From contig CADAGO010000024.1 of NCBI GenBank assembly GCA_902787555.1, forward strand, positions 1-43,965: a stretch of 43,965 nucleotides of DNA, written 5' to 3'. This document shows, one piece after another, positions 25,131 through 33,492 of this stretch. The notes under the pieces were generated by a model that had not been told where the DNA came from, did no database searches, and worked only from the letters and a program-made list of their open reading frames with translations. The stretch is from an uncultured Bacteroidales bacterium (GTDB lineage: Bacteria > Bacteroidota > Bacteroidia > Bacteroidales > Bacteroidaceae). The translations under genes were made by a program, and so were the position numbers. The first letter of the stretch is position 1. Each line of letters begins with the position of its first letter.

Positions 25131-26147
25131 TTATTCTTTTGTTATTAGCATACCGCAGGCAGCCTCAATGTCCTGCCCTCTTGATGTACGAATGGTGGTG
25201 TATACATTATGCTTGGTGAGGTAGTCACGAAAGGCTGTCATCTTTGGCATCGGAGTATCGTTCAACTCCACGTTGGGAATACGATGATAACGAATCAGGT
25301 TCACTCTGCAGTCGAGACTCTTGAGCAGACGAACGATTTCTTTGGCAAAAATCATCGAATCGTTCACACCTTCGAACATCGTATATTCAAATGAGAGGCG
25401 TCGCTGATGACTCCAATCATACTGGCTCAGCAATTCCACTATTTCCTCGATACCATACTGACGTTCTGCCGGCATGAATTGTAATCGGGTTTCATGAAAC
25501 GGGAAGTGCATACTCACAGCCAGGTGGCACTCGCTTTCCTCCACAAACCGTTTCAAGTTTTTCTTTAATCCCACCGTCGATACGGTAATACGACGAGGGC
25601 TCCAAGCCCAACCCTCCTCAGAGGTCAACAGCCCGATGGCTTTCATCACATTGTCATAGTTGTCAAGCGGTTCACCCTGACCCATGAATACGATGTTTGT
25701 CAAGCTATCGGGACGGTCGATGGAGTAAATCTGATTCAGGATATCTGCTGCTGTGAGGTTGCCCTGAAAGCCCTGCTTTCCTGTCTGGCAGAACAAACAG
25801 TTCATCTTGCAACCCACCTGCGAAGACACACACAGCGTCGCTCTGTCGTTCTCAGGGATATATACCGTCTCAACCGATTGTCCGTCCTCTGTGGGGAACA
25901 GATACTTCACCGTTCCGTCCTTAGAGGTTTGCTTGTCTGTTGCAGGCATACGTCCCACCACAAAGTGAGCGTCCAGCAGTTCGCGATGTTTCTTCGAGAT
26001 ATTGGTCATCTCATCAAATGTTGTTGCTCCTTTCTGATATACCCACTGTGAGATCTGCTTAGCAGTAAACTTAGGCATACCAAGCTCCAGGATTCGCTCC
26101 TGAAGCTCGGCTGTTGTCATACCTAATATCCTCGTTTTTACTTCCAT
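25131..26147 (-). CDS. rlmN: Dual-specificity 23S rRNA / tRNA (adenine-C2) methyltransferase RlmN
   Basis: RlmN is a radical-SAM enzyme that methylates A2503 of 23S rRNA and A37 of some tRNAs at C2. The protein has 338 residues. The radical-SAM cluster motif is C-x3-C-x2-C in CKMNCLFC. The GQGEPLDNYDNV loop and the VSTVGL strand bind SAM. The second, substrate-methylating cysteine is in IEAACGML near the C-terminus. All of these match active RlmN. It overlaps nothing and is 68 bp from glyA, with no promoter box seen in that gap. It opens the run that includes DUF4837, pdxA and the inositol-lipid genes. Confidence 0.96.
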   Translation of the reverse strand: MEVKTRILGMTTAELQERILELGMPKFTAKQISQWVYQKGATTFDEMTNISKKHRELLDAHFVVGRMPATDKQTSKDGTVKYLFPTEDGQSVETVYIPENDRATLCVSSQVGCKMNCLFCQTGKQGFQGNLTAADILNQIYSIDRPDSLTNIVFMGQGEPLDNYDNVMKAIGLLTSEEGWAWSPRRITVSTVGLKKNLKRFVEESECHLAVSMHFPFHETRLQFMPAERQYGIEEIVELLSQYDWSHQRRLSFEYTMFEGVNDSMIFAKEIVRLLKSLDCRVNLIRYHRIPNVELNDTPMPKMTAFRDYLTKHNVYTTIRTSRGQDIEAACGMLITKE

Positions 26148-26215
26148 TGACTCTTTTAAAGATCAAGATTAAAAGTCACATTCAATAACCTTTAACCCTT
26201 ACCCAATAACCATTA

Positions 26216-27514
26216 TCACCACGCAAACATTGGATAATCCTTCATGATGTCGTTCACATGAGCACGAACCGATGCGATGACCTTCTCGTCCTCAGGTGCA
26301 TTGAGCACAGTCTCAATCATGTCGGCAATCTCGTACATCAAGTCTTCCTTTGCGCCACGAGTTGTGATAGCAGGCGTACCCAGACGGATACCAGAGGTCT
26401 GGAATGCACTGCGGCTGTCGAATGGAACCATGTTCTTATTGGCAGTAATATCGGCTGCTACCAACGCCTTCTCGGCTACCTTACCCGTGAGGTCTGGATA
26501 CTTCGTACGGAGGTCAACCAACATACTGTGATTATCAGTACCGCCAGAACAGATATAGAATCCCTTATCAATCAGGGCTTGAGCCAATACGGCTGCATTT
26601 TTCTTCACCTGCTGCTGATATACCTTGAATTCAGGAGTGAGTGCTTCACCGAAGGCAACAGCCTTAGCTGCGATGACGTGCTCTAACGGACCGCCCTGCT
26701 GTCCTGGGAATACGGCTGAGTTAATCAACTGTGACATCATCTTCACTTCACCCTTCGGAGTAGTGAGACCCCAAGGATTCTCGAAATCTTTTCCCAGCAA
26801 AATGATACCGCCACGAGGACCGCGAAGAGTCTTGTGAGTAGTAGAGGTAACGATGTGAGCATATTTCAACGGATTGTCAAGCAGACCGGCTGCAATCAGT
26901 CCTGCAGGGTGAGCCATATCAATCATCAAGAGTGCGCCAACCTCGTCGGCAATCTTACGCATACGCGCATAGTCCCATTCACGGCTATAGGCAGAACCGC
27001 CACCGATAATAAGCTTTGGCTTGTGCTCGAGAGCCAGTCGCTCCATCTCGTCATAGTCAACACGACAAGTCTCAGGGTTGAGGTTATAACCGACAGGATT
27101 ATAAAGGATACCGCTTGTGTTTACATGGCTTCCGTGTGAGAGGTGACCTCCGTGATCGAGATTCAGTCCCATGAACGTATCACCTGGTTTCAAAACCGTC
27201 AGCAGCACAGCTGCATTAGCCTGAGCACCTGAGTGAGGCTGTACGTTTGCATATTCGGCACCAAACAACTTGCAGACGCGGTCGATAGCCGTTTGTTCTA
27301 CGATGTCAACTACTTCACATCCTCCATAATAGCGCTTACCGGGATAGCCCTCAGCATACTTATTCGTGAGGCATGAACCCATTGCCTGCATCACTTGGTC
27401 ACTCACAAAGTTTTCCGACGCAATCAGCTCAATACCCTTTTGCTGGCGCTGATGTTCGCGTTCAATCAAAGAGAAGATCTCGTTGTCTCTTTCCATAATT
27501 TTACTATTTGACAT
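26216..27514 (-). CDS. glyA: Serine hydroxymethyltransferase
   Basis: GlyA interconverts serine and glycine while charging tetrahydrofolate with a one-carbon unit. The 432-residue protein has the family's start [17 protein letters not shown], the folate- and PLP-site segments HGGHLSHG and [13 protein letters not shown], and the PLP lysine in [13 protein letters not shown]. The length fits bacterial GlyA. Two ATGs are possible, 27514 and 27496; the second (MERDNEIF) would give a typical N-terminus. A -7 box precedes it. It is the first gene of the minus-strand run reaching to the HAD gene, though a separate transcript for rlmN onwards cannot be excluded. Confidence 0.97.
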   Translation of the reverse strand: MSNSKIMERDNEIFSLIEREHQRQQKGIELIASENFVSDQVMQAMGSCLTNKYAEGYPGKRYYGGCEVVDIVEQTAIDRVCKLFGAEYANVQPHSGAQANAAVLLTVLKPGDTFMGLNLDHGGHLSHGSHVNTSGILYNPVGYNLNPETCRVDYDEMERLALEHKPKLIIGGGSAYSREWDYARMRKIADEVGALLMIDMAHPAGLIAAGLLDNPLKYAHIVTSTTHKTLRGPRGGIILLGKDFENPWGLTTPKGEVKMMSQLINSAVFPGQQGGPLEHVIAAKAVAFGEALTPEFKVYQQQVKKNAAVLAQALIDKGFYICSGGTDNHSMLVDLRTKYPDLTGKVAEKALVAADITANKNMVPFDSRSAFQTSGIRLGTPAITTRGAKEDLMYEIADMIETVLNAPEDEKVIASVRAHVNDIMKDYPMFAW

Positions 27515-27558
27515 TTAACTATTGACTATTCTTCAAACAATTCTAAAGAATTCGGCTG

Positions 27559-27566
27559 CAAAGTTA
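27559..27566 (-). promoter_or_regulatory. -7 box for glyA
   Basis: The minus-strand sequence TAACTTTG matches TAnnTTTG and lies 45 bp before the first possible ATG. Candidate -33 words exist at 27583-27592, but their spacing is 16 or 23 bp, so the upstream box is uncertain. Confidence 0.55.
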
Positions 27567-28227
27567 ATAAAAAAGTTGCACACAACCATCAATTTTTGAA
27601 GAAACTATTGGTTCGACATAGCATTTCCAGTCGAAAAGACAATATTTCATCACTTTATGCATTTTGAATAATCATACCGATTCCTTCAGTTACCACTAAA
27701 GCGGTTGCGCCATTCGACTGAAATTAAGTTGCGTCGTTCGTGCCTCGTGAGGGACTGGTCACCCTTACTTCATTGAGACTATCTCTTTGCCTCATTTATT
27801 GATGTCACTTCTCGAATTTGTCGAGAACATGCTTGCCATGAGCCTGTCTCTCCAGAACCTTCCGAATTGGCCAAACGGGCATACAGAATGTCCGAATTGT
27901 CCGAATGAGACAAACTGAAGCTTTAGTGCTCTGCTAACCTAGTATCCATGAGCTATTATCGAAGACTCTATTAAGCTTCGCTAGGTGCTCGGTGTGTGCT
28001 CGGTAGGTGCTCGGTAAGTGCTCGGCACTTGCGGGTTTTTCCGACTGTTTAGAACACTATAAAGTTATGAAAAAAAAATCCATATACAACAGTATTAAAA
28101 CACATTTTTTTCGTTTCTTTTGCTATTTGATATCATGAAGTCTGATTTGCTATGTAGAGTTTACAATGCAACTAACAATTTTTGTATGAAAAACACATAC
28201 ACTTTTGCAGATATAATAAGATAAAAA
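27567..28227. other. Gene-free region upstream of glyA with simple repeats
   Basis: About 660 bp with no credible gene on either strand. It holds three TCCGAAT words around 27866-27910, the 11-bp repeat array (27985-28028), an A-rich patch near 28068 and AT-rich DNA towards the alkaline-phosphatase terminator. I see no tRNA or known structured RNA. Confidence 0.6.
27985..28030. repeat. Four 11-bp direct repeats of GTGCTCGG
   Basis: GTGCTCGG occurs at 27985, 27996, 28007 and 28018, exactly 11 bp apart, with variable 3-bp spacers (TGT, TAG, TAA, CAC). The last copy is part of a hairpin, AAGTGC-TCG-GCACTT at 28016-28030, followed shortly by a T-run (28035-28039). The period of one helical turn suggests stacked protein binding or a slippage-prone repeat. 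Confidence 0.75.
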
Positions 28228-28266
28228 CATCAATAAAAAGAGCCTATTCGACTCTTTTTATTGATG
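28228..28266 (-). terminator. Perfect 15-bp terminator hairpin after alkaline phosphatase
   Basis: CATCAATAAAAAGAG (28228-28242) pairs perfectly with CTCTTTTTATTGATG (28252-28266) around a 9-base loop. It lies 24 bp past the alkaline-phosphatase stop codon on the minus strand. Confidence 0.8.
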
Positions 28267-28289
28267 GGAAGTTTTATGAATTGAAACGC

Positions 28290-30152
28290 TTATTTCGCCT
28301 GTTGGGATTGTACCAACGAGAGGATGTTGCGAGGGATATAGAAAGTCTCGTTCTTGTCGACATATACAACAACGGTCTTCATATCAATCATCTGCATATC
28401 GGTCATTTTTCCTTTCTTGACATTGATTTCTGCCACATTCGAGGTACTCTTCAATATAATATTTCCCGACTTAGTTGTGATGGTTAATTGCATCACTTCT
28501 GGTATGACAGGACGCATAAATCCGCCACCACCTGGGAAACCGCCAAAGCCGCCTCCGGGGAATCCGCCACCTGGGAAACCACCACCCGGGAAGCCGCCGA
28601 AACCGCCTCCGCCACCATTACCTGTCTTGGGTGCCGGAGCTTCGAGTTTAATCTTTTCCATCTTGTAGGTAACACCTGCTACGCCATCCAGTACTTCTTT
28701 ATGTGGTGCAAAGAATTGGTTGGTCAGTTCATCGAGTGTTTCACGATTGATACCAATCAGCGAGCAGAGATAGCCGTTGAACTTCACATTCGACCATTCG
28801 CCTACAGGGCGCCACTGAGGGTCGGGATGATAGCCTGCCAGGATTACATCTTCGCCTGTATGTCCGTTAGTCGTGAAAGCCAATCCGGTACGTTCTGTCA
28901 TAAACTGAGCCACAGTACGTGTGAGCCCGGTCTTGTAGTACTTACGTGACTCCTGCTTGCGCTGCTCTTTCTCGATAGGACTGCTCTTATACTCTTCGCA
29001 GTTCTTAAGGAAGTCGAGTTCTTCGTTCGACAGTTCAAATCCACACCATTCCTTAAAGATGCTTTGTGCTTGCTCAAATGGTGCGTTATTCAATTTGTTT
29101 CCGATTTCTTCAGCCGTAGCCTTATAATCAGACAACTTGCCGAAAATGCGGCTCTTGGGTGTACGTGCATAATTCCCCTGGTCTCTGCGACCAATGCTCA
29201 ATCCGCTATTACCATGATCGGAAAGTACGAGCACAGCTGTTTGTCCATCTTTCTTAGCAAATTCGATTGCTTCAGCACATGCTGCATCGAATGCCAGATA
29301 GTCGTGAATCATAGCTGGAAGGTCGTTGTTGTGAGCGGCATAGTCGACCTTGCTGCCTTCTACCATCAGGAAGAATCCTTTCTGATTGGCTGAGAGTTTC
29401 TTGATGGCCGTACTGGTCATCTCTGCTAATGATGGATAGCGGTTAGCATCGCGGTCTAACTCATAAGGCATGTCGTCGCGACCGAACAATGCCCACATAT
29501 TATTATTCTCGCACGCACGCATTGCATTGAGGTCGTCTTTGATAACGTCCCATCCTGCATTCTTCAGGTATGCCTCACCTTCTGCGGTGATTCTGCCCAC
29601 ACCTCCACCAATAATGACATTGATGCGATTGTGTGCCTGCTGACTTGCTATCTCGTCGTACTTGTCACGATTGTAGCAGTGTGCAGAGCAATCGGCAGGT
29701 GTGGCATGTGGGAAATAACAAGTGCAAACCAAGCCTGTGGATTTACCCAACATCTTTGCAGCCTCCAACACAGTTGTAAGTGGCTGGTAGGCGCGCTTGG
29801 GATCTACGGGATATATGTCGTTATCGGGGTCAGCCGTAGGATAGGTGCTCACCCATCCTGCCCTACTGTTGTAGCCTGTCATGTAGCAGGAAGTCGTTGG
29901 GGCAGAATCGCCAATAGGGGCATTAGAGCATGTTGTCCTGACCGTACCACAGATATATGGGTCGATAGCCAAGTTTTCTTTTTCAGGATTGTTCATCCAC
30001 TGATACCAACGGGCAGTACTGATGGTTGCCAATGAGCAGCCGTCGGGTATCATCACAATCACGTTTTTCACTTGCTGCGCATACATCATGATGCCTGCAC
30101 CAATTACAAACAGCATCTGAATCAGCACAAATCGTAATAAAACTTTTTTCAT
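28290..30152 (-). CDS. PhoA-type alkaline phosphatase with Gly-Phe-Pro linker
   Basis: This exported phosphomonoesterase has 620 residues. After a signal peptide (IQMLFVIGAGIMMYAQ) come the metal-binding Asp in MIPDGCS (about residue 37) and the nucleophile Ser in GDSAPTTS (Ser83), so it is the Ser-type PhoA family rather than the Thr-type PafA. Further ligand motifs are VEGSKVDYAAHNND, VLVLSDHGNSG and TTNGHTGEDV. Near residues 508-545 there is a low-complexity GGFPGG/GGGF linker, followed by a short strand-rich C-terminal domain of about 75 residues. This tail is not part of a normal PhoA. The gene stands alone between two hairpins and no PHO-like operator is visible. Confidence 0.9.
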   Translation of the reverse strand: MKKVLLRFVLIQMLFVIGAGIMMYAQQVKNVIVMIPDGCSLATISTARWYQWMNNPEKENLAIDPYICGTVRTTCSNAPIGDSAPTTSCYMTGYNSRAGWVSTYPTADPDNDIYPVDPKRAYQPLTTVLEAAKMLGKSTGLVCTCYFPHATPADCSAHCYNRDKYDEIASQQAHNRINVIIGGGVGRITAEGEAYLKNAGWDVIKDDLNAMRACENNNMWALFGRDDMPYELDRDANRYPSLAEMTSTAIKKLSANQKGFFLMVEGSKVDYAAHNNDLPAMIHDYLAFDAACAEAIEFAKKDGQTAVLVLSDHGNSGLSIGRRDQGNYARTPKSRIFGKLSDYKATAEEIGNKLNNAPFEQAQSIFKEWCGFELSNEELDFLKNCEEYKSSPIEKEQRKQESRKYYKTGLTRTVAQFMTERTGLAFTTNGHTGEDVILAGYHPDPQWRPVGEWSNVKFNGYLCSLIGINRETLDELTNQFFAPHKEVLDGVAGVTYKMEKIKLEAPAPKTGNGGGGGFGGFPGGGFPGGGFPGGGFGGFPGGGGFMRPVIPEVMQLTITTKSGNIILKSTSNVAEINVKKGKMTDMQMIDMKTVVVYVDKNETFYIPRNILSLVQSQQAK

Positions 30153-30241
30153 AATTTAAAAAGGATTTAATATTGTTATTGTTAAGTATTAATTGATTGT
30201 TATTAGGTATCCATGTTTCATCTATGAAAAAGAAACAACAG

Positions 30242-30265
30242 AAGCCGAAGGGTGTCCTTCGGCTT
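30242..30265 (-). terminator. Hairpin after the coiled-coil gene
   Basis: AAGCCGAAGG (30242-30251) pairs with CCTTCGGCTT (30256-30265) over a GTGT loop, 18 bp beyond the stop of the coiled-coil gene on the minus strand. A T-rich run follows on that strand. Confidence 0.75.
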
Positions 30266-30283
30266 TTGAAACATTGACAGAAA

Positions 30284-30676
30284 TTAGCGAAGCTCAGAAG
30301 CGGCTTTTGCAGCTTTCTCTGCTTCTTCTTTAGCCTTACGGGCCTTATCTGCAGCCTTCTCTGCCTTTTCCTTGGTCTTGATAGCTTTATCTACAGTCTT
30401 TTTCTTCTTCTTGAGTTCTTTGAGTTCAGACTGCTGCTGTTTCAGTCTCATCTTTACTGCATAAGAACTTTCACCTGGATTCTGACCTTGTTTTTCAGCA
30501 AACTTAGCTTGCTTGAGATCGACTTTCACTTGCTTGATGTCGATTTGCTTCTGTGCGATGTCCTTTGCATACTGAGCACTGAGTTCCTTGTCTGACATAC
30601 GAGAGTAGTCTTGAGCCGAAACAGCTGTGCTAACGCATACGAGGGCAACAAATGCAATAACTTTTGTAAATTTCAT
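30284..30676 (-). CDS. Exported Lys/Ala/Glu-rich coiled-coil protein
   Basis: This protein has about 130 residues. A signal peptide (VIAFVALVCVSTAVSAQ) is followed by a highly charged, proline-poor helix. Segments such as KQIDIKQVKVDLKQAKF and a C-terminal KAEKAADKARKAKEEAEKA show heptad-like spacing of Ala and Leu and predict a long coiled coil. Overall charge is strongly basic. The function is unknown; a periplasmic spacer or cell-wall-associated helix is possible. The ATG at 30676 is chosen over the upstream one at 30715, which lies within the preceding gene's terminator and would put extra hydrophobic residues before a complete signal peptide. It follows the histone-like gene but is separated from it by a terminator. 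Confidence 0.65.
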   Translation of the reverse strand: MKFTKVIAFVALVCVSTAVSAQDYSRMSDKELSAQYAKDIAQKQIDIKQVKVDLKQAKFAEKQGQNPGESSYAVKMRLKQQQSELKELKKKKKTVDKAIKTKEKAEKAADKARKAKEEAEKAAKAASELR

Positions 30677-30713
30677 AATGCTATATATAATTAAAATAAT
30701 GTGTTTCAACAGC

Positions 30714-30742
30714 ATAAAGAGCCATCCGAGATGACTCTTTAT
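30714..30742 (-). terminator. Terminator of the histone-H1-like gene
   Basis: ATAAAGAG plus CATC (30714-30726) pairs with GATG plus CTCTTTAT (30730-30742) with one mismatch and a 3-base loop. It lies 21 bp beyond the TAA at 30763-30765 on the minus strand. Confidence 0.7.
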
Positions 30743-30762
30743 ATGGGGCTTTGGAAGTGAGA

Positions 30763-30933
30763 TTACTTCTTTGCAGCAGCGATTGATGCCTTACGGAACT
30801 CCTTACCAACTTTTTCAAGATCGAGAGTTGCCTTACGAACACGTGCAGCAGCAGCCTTGTTGGTTTCTGACTTGTCGATGTCAGCCTTGATTGCATCAAC
30901 GAGAGCGTTGATCTGGTCGATTAATTTTTTCAT
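30763..30933 (-). CDS. Histone H1-like (Hc1-type) small basic protein
   Basis: A 56-residue open frame runs from ATG 30933 to TAA 30763-30765. The protein starts MKKLIDQINALVDAIKADID, continues TNKAAAARVRKATLDLEKVG and ends FRKASIAAAKK. It is Lys/Ala-rich, with a helical N-terminal half and an RVRKATLDLEK core that I associate with the short histone H1/Hc1-like proteins annotated in Bacteroides and Prevotella. Such proteins are assumed to bind DNA or RNA; the role here is inferred. A well-formed promoter lies 52-82 bp upstream and a terminator hairpin follows, so it is a single-gene unit, probably strongly expressed. Confidence 0.8.
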   Translation of the reverse strand: MKKLIDQINALVDAIKADIDKSETNKAAAARVRKATLDLEKVGKEFRKASIAAAKK

Positions 30934-30984
30934 TTTTAACAATTGTTTAAAAGTTAATTAATAACATTTGCTTTAAAGCATGGG

Positions 30985-31015
30985 CAAAGATAAGCATTGT
31001 CTTGAAATAGACAAA
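30985..31015 (-). promoter_or_regulatory. Complete Bacteroidetes promoter for the histone-like gene
   Basis: On the minus strand TTTG (31015-31012), 19 bp, then TATCTTTG (30992-30985). This is the best match in the window to the TTTG-N19-TAnnTTTG consensus. Transcription would start about 45 bases before the ATG at 30933. Confidence 0.75.
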
Positions 31016-31099
31016 ATGTTTATGCGTTTTTTTTTGATTTTTCTTTAAATAATGCGTTCTAAGTGGGTATTTTGCACTTTTTAAGGAACGATATTGATG

Positions 31100-32227
31100 C
31101 TAAATACGTGATTTGAACTCTTCGTAGCCAAAGCGTTTCCAAGGGGTCATTTCGCCAGAATAGCGGATGTAGATAGCTGGCAGGGGCATTCCGTTGAACG
31201 TGTTGGTCTTCACCATAGAATAAATCGCCATATCTCCAAAAACAATTTCATCTCCCTCGTGAATCAGCTGATCGAAATGATAAGTGCCAATGATATCGCC
31301 CGAAAGACATGTCGGACCTCCCAAACGACAGGCATACTGTCCGTCGCCATTCGACGGAGACAGTATTGGTGGCGTGTATGGCATCTCTATGACATCAGGC
31401 ATATGACAGGCAGCCGATGTGTCAACAATGACGTTCGTGACCCCATCATCGCCTTTGGGCTGTACTTCAAGTACATGGCAATGAAGTTCACCTGCATTGA
31501 GTGCTACAGCCTCTCCTGGCTCAATATAGACGGAGAGCCCGTACTGCTCTTGCATGTGACGGATGCAGCGCTCTAGACGCTCAATATCGTAATCAGAACG
31601 GGTGATATGATGTCCACCTCCAAAGTTTATCCACTTCATTCGGCTCAAATAGCTGCCGAACTGTTCCTCTACTGCGTTGAGGGTGGTTTCCAAATCATCG
31701 GAGTTTTGTTCACAAAGGGTATGAAAATGCAAGCCATCAATCAACTCCAACTGATGGGACGTCATCTGCCGGAATTCACTCAGTCGTGTCCCAAGCCTTG
31801 AACCTGGTGCACAGGGGTCGTAAATGGCGTGTCCTTCCTGCGTGGAACACTCTGGATTGATGCGCAACCCTACTTCAAGTCCTGCAGCCTTAGCTCGCTC
31901 TCCATACAACGACAGCTGACGGGGAGAATTGAAGACGATGTGATCGCAAATACGGAGTATCTCATCCATATCTGCCTCCTGAAATGCGGGCGAGAAGATA
32001 TGATTCTCAGCATCAGGCATCTCTTCATGACACAATCGCGCCTCATAAAGTCCCGATGCTGTAGCACCGTTGAGATAGCGGGCAATCAACGGATAGAGCG
32101 CATAGCAACTGAAACACTTCTGCGCAAGAAGTATTTTGCATCCAGTGCGGTCAATCACCCCTCGAAGCACTTTGAGATTGGCTTCGAGAAGGTCTGCATC
32201 GATGACGAAATAAGGACTTGAAATCAT
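31100..32227 (-). CDS. nspC: Carboxynorspermidine/carboxyspermidine decarboxylase
   Basis: NspC is a PLP enzyme of the alanine-racemase fold that decarboxylates carboxyspermidine to spermidine, the last step of the alternative spermidine pathway. The 375-residue protein shows the PLP lysine in LLAQKCF (Lys37), the FHTLCEQN loop, the phosphate-binding NFGGGHHIT, YIEPGEAVAL, and the catalytic Cys in GPTCLSGD near residue 300. All look intact. It overlaps the upstream dehydrogenase gene by 4 bp (ATGA), which couples the two enzymes that act in sequence. It is the last gene of the five-gene polyamine operon; no clear terminator hairpin follows. Confidence 0.95.
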   Translation of the reverse strand: MISSPYFVIDADLLEANLKVLRGVIDRTGCKILLAQKCFSCYALYPLIARYLNGATASGLYEARLCHEEMPDAENHIFSPAFQEADMDEILRICDHIVFNSPRQLSLYGERAKAAGLEVGLRINPECSTQEGHAIYDPCAPGSRLGTRLSEFRQMTSHQLELIDGLHFHTLCEQNSDDLETTLNAVEEQFGSYLSRMKWINFGGGHHITRSDYDIERLERCIRHMQEQYGLSVYIEPGEAVALNAGELHCHVLEVQPKGDDGVTNVIVDTSAACHMPDVIEMPYTPPILSPSNGDGQYACRLGGPTCLSGDIIGTYHFDQLIHEGDEIVFGDMAIYSMVKTNTFNGMPLPAIYIRYSGEMTPWKRFGYEEFKSRI

Positions 32228-33483
32228 GGAACCAATACAGGATTCTCATCAACCTTCCAGGGAAGTCCCCACTTGTTGAGAGCTTCCATATATGGATCAG
32301 GGTCGAATTCTTCTACGGTAAACACACCTGGGCGCTTCCACAATCCTTGCAGCACCATAGCAGTACCAATCATAGCAGGCACACCTGTTGTATAGGAAAT
32401 AGCTTGCGATTCTACTTCACGATAGCATTCCTGATGGTCGCATACATTATAAATATATAAGGTGCGTTCTTTACCGTCCTTGATACCTGTGAAGATACAG
32501 CCGATATTGGTCTTTCCTACAGTACGAGGACCAAGCGATGCCGGATCGGGCAAAAGACGACGCAAGAACTGAATAGGAACAATCTGATGACCTTCGAACT
32601 CTACCGGCTCTGTGCCGAGCATACCTACATTTTCCAAACATTTCATGTGGGTAAGATAGCTTTGACCAAACGTCATGAAGAAACGGATACGCTTCACGTG
32701 CGGTATATTCTGCGCCAAAGATTCGATTTCCTCATGGTGGAGCAGATACATGTCTTTCTCCCCCACTCCATCGAAATTATAAGTGCGATGAATCTCCATT
32801 GGCTTGGTTTCCACCCAGTGGCCATTTTCCCAGTAGGAACCATTTGCGCTCACTTCGCGCAGATTGATTTCAGGATTAAAGTTCGTTGCAAACGGATAGC
32901 CGTGATCGCCACCATTACAGTCAAGGATGTCGATTGTATGGATTTCGTCAAAGTAATGCTTTTGGGCGTATGCAGTGAAGACACTGGTCACGCCTGGGTC
33001 GAATCCCGTTCCTAAAAGGGCTGTGATGCCTGCCTGTTCAAAACGCTCACGATAAGCCCATTGCCAAGAATAGTCAAAGTAGGCAGTAAAGCCCTTCTCC
33101 TTGCAGCGCTTCTCGTAAATGGCACGCCACTCTGGGTCATTTGTATCCTCACATTCGTAGTTTGCTGTATCTACATAATCTACCTTTGTCTTCAGACAAG
33201 CCTCCATGATGGTGAGGTCCTGATATGGTAAGGCAAGATTGAGCACAATATCCGGCTTCACTTCGTTGATTAATGCCACAAGCTGATCTACATTGTCAGC
33301 ATCAACTTGCGCAGTAGTGATGACAGACTTTGTCTTTCCTTCGAGTTTCTGCTTCAGTGCGTCACATTTACTCTTCGTACGGCTGGCGATACAGATTTCA
33401 CCAAACACATCTGAGTTTTGGGCACATTTGCGGATAGCAACTCCTGCCACTCCGCCACATCCGATGACTAATACTTTCTTCAT
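32224..33483 (-). CDS. Carboxyspermidine dehydrogenase (saccharopine-dehydrogenase fold)
   Basis: This 419-residue enzyme begins with a Rossmann NAD(P)H site (VLVIGCGGVAG) and has the saccharopine-dehydrogenase-type segments SRTKSKCDALK, DIVLNLALPYQDLTIMEACL, VDTANYE and GTGFDPGVTSVF. In this operon it should condense putrescine with aspartate semialdehyde and reduce the product to carboxyspermidine. Close relatives use the same fold in lysine metabolism, but the 4-bp overlap with nspC and the polyamine context favour the CASDH role. The gap to the agmatinase gene upstream is 9 bp. Confidence 0.92.
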   Translation of the reverse strand: MKKVLVIGCGGVAGVAIRKCAQNSDVFGEICIASRTKSKCDALKQKLEGKTKSVITTAQVDADNVDQLVALINEVKPDIVLNLALPYQDLTIMEACLKTKVDYVDTANYECEDTNDPEWRAIYEKRCKEKGFTAYFDYSWQWAYRERFEQAGITALLGTGFDPGVTSVFTAYAQKHYFDEIHTIDILDCNGGDHGYPFATNFNPEINLREVSANGSYWENGHWVETKPMEIHRTYNFDGVGEKDMYLLHHEEIESLAQNIPHVKRIRFFMTFGQSYLTHMKCLENVGMLGTEPVEFEGHQIVPIQFLRRLLPDPASLGPRTVGKTNIGCIFTGIKDGKERTLYIYNVCDHQECYREVESQAISYTTGVPAMIGTAMVLQGLWKRPGVFTVEEFDPDPYMEALNKWGLPWKVDENPVLVP

Positions 33484-33492
33484 ATTGTTTCG

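Noticed and set aside
27600-27640. GGTTCGA resembling a tRNA T-arm
   Set aside because: No matching acceptor stem, anticodon arm or D-arm around it.
27985-28028. CRISPR-like array
   Set aside because: The period is 11 bp with 3-bp spacers; CRISPR repeats and spacers are much longer, and no cas gene is present.
28354-28668. Proline-rich plus-strand frame
   Set aside because: It is the reverse reading of the Gly-Phe-Pro linker of the alkaline phosphatase.
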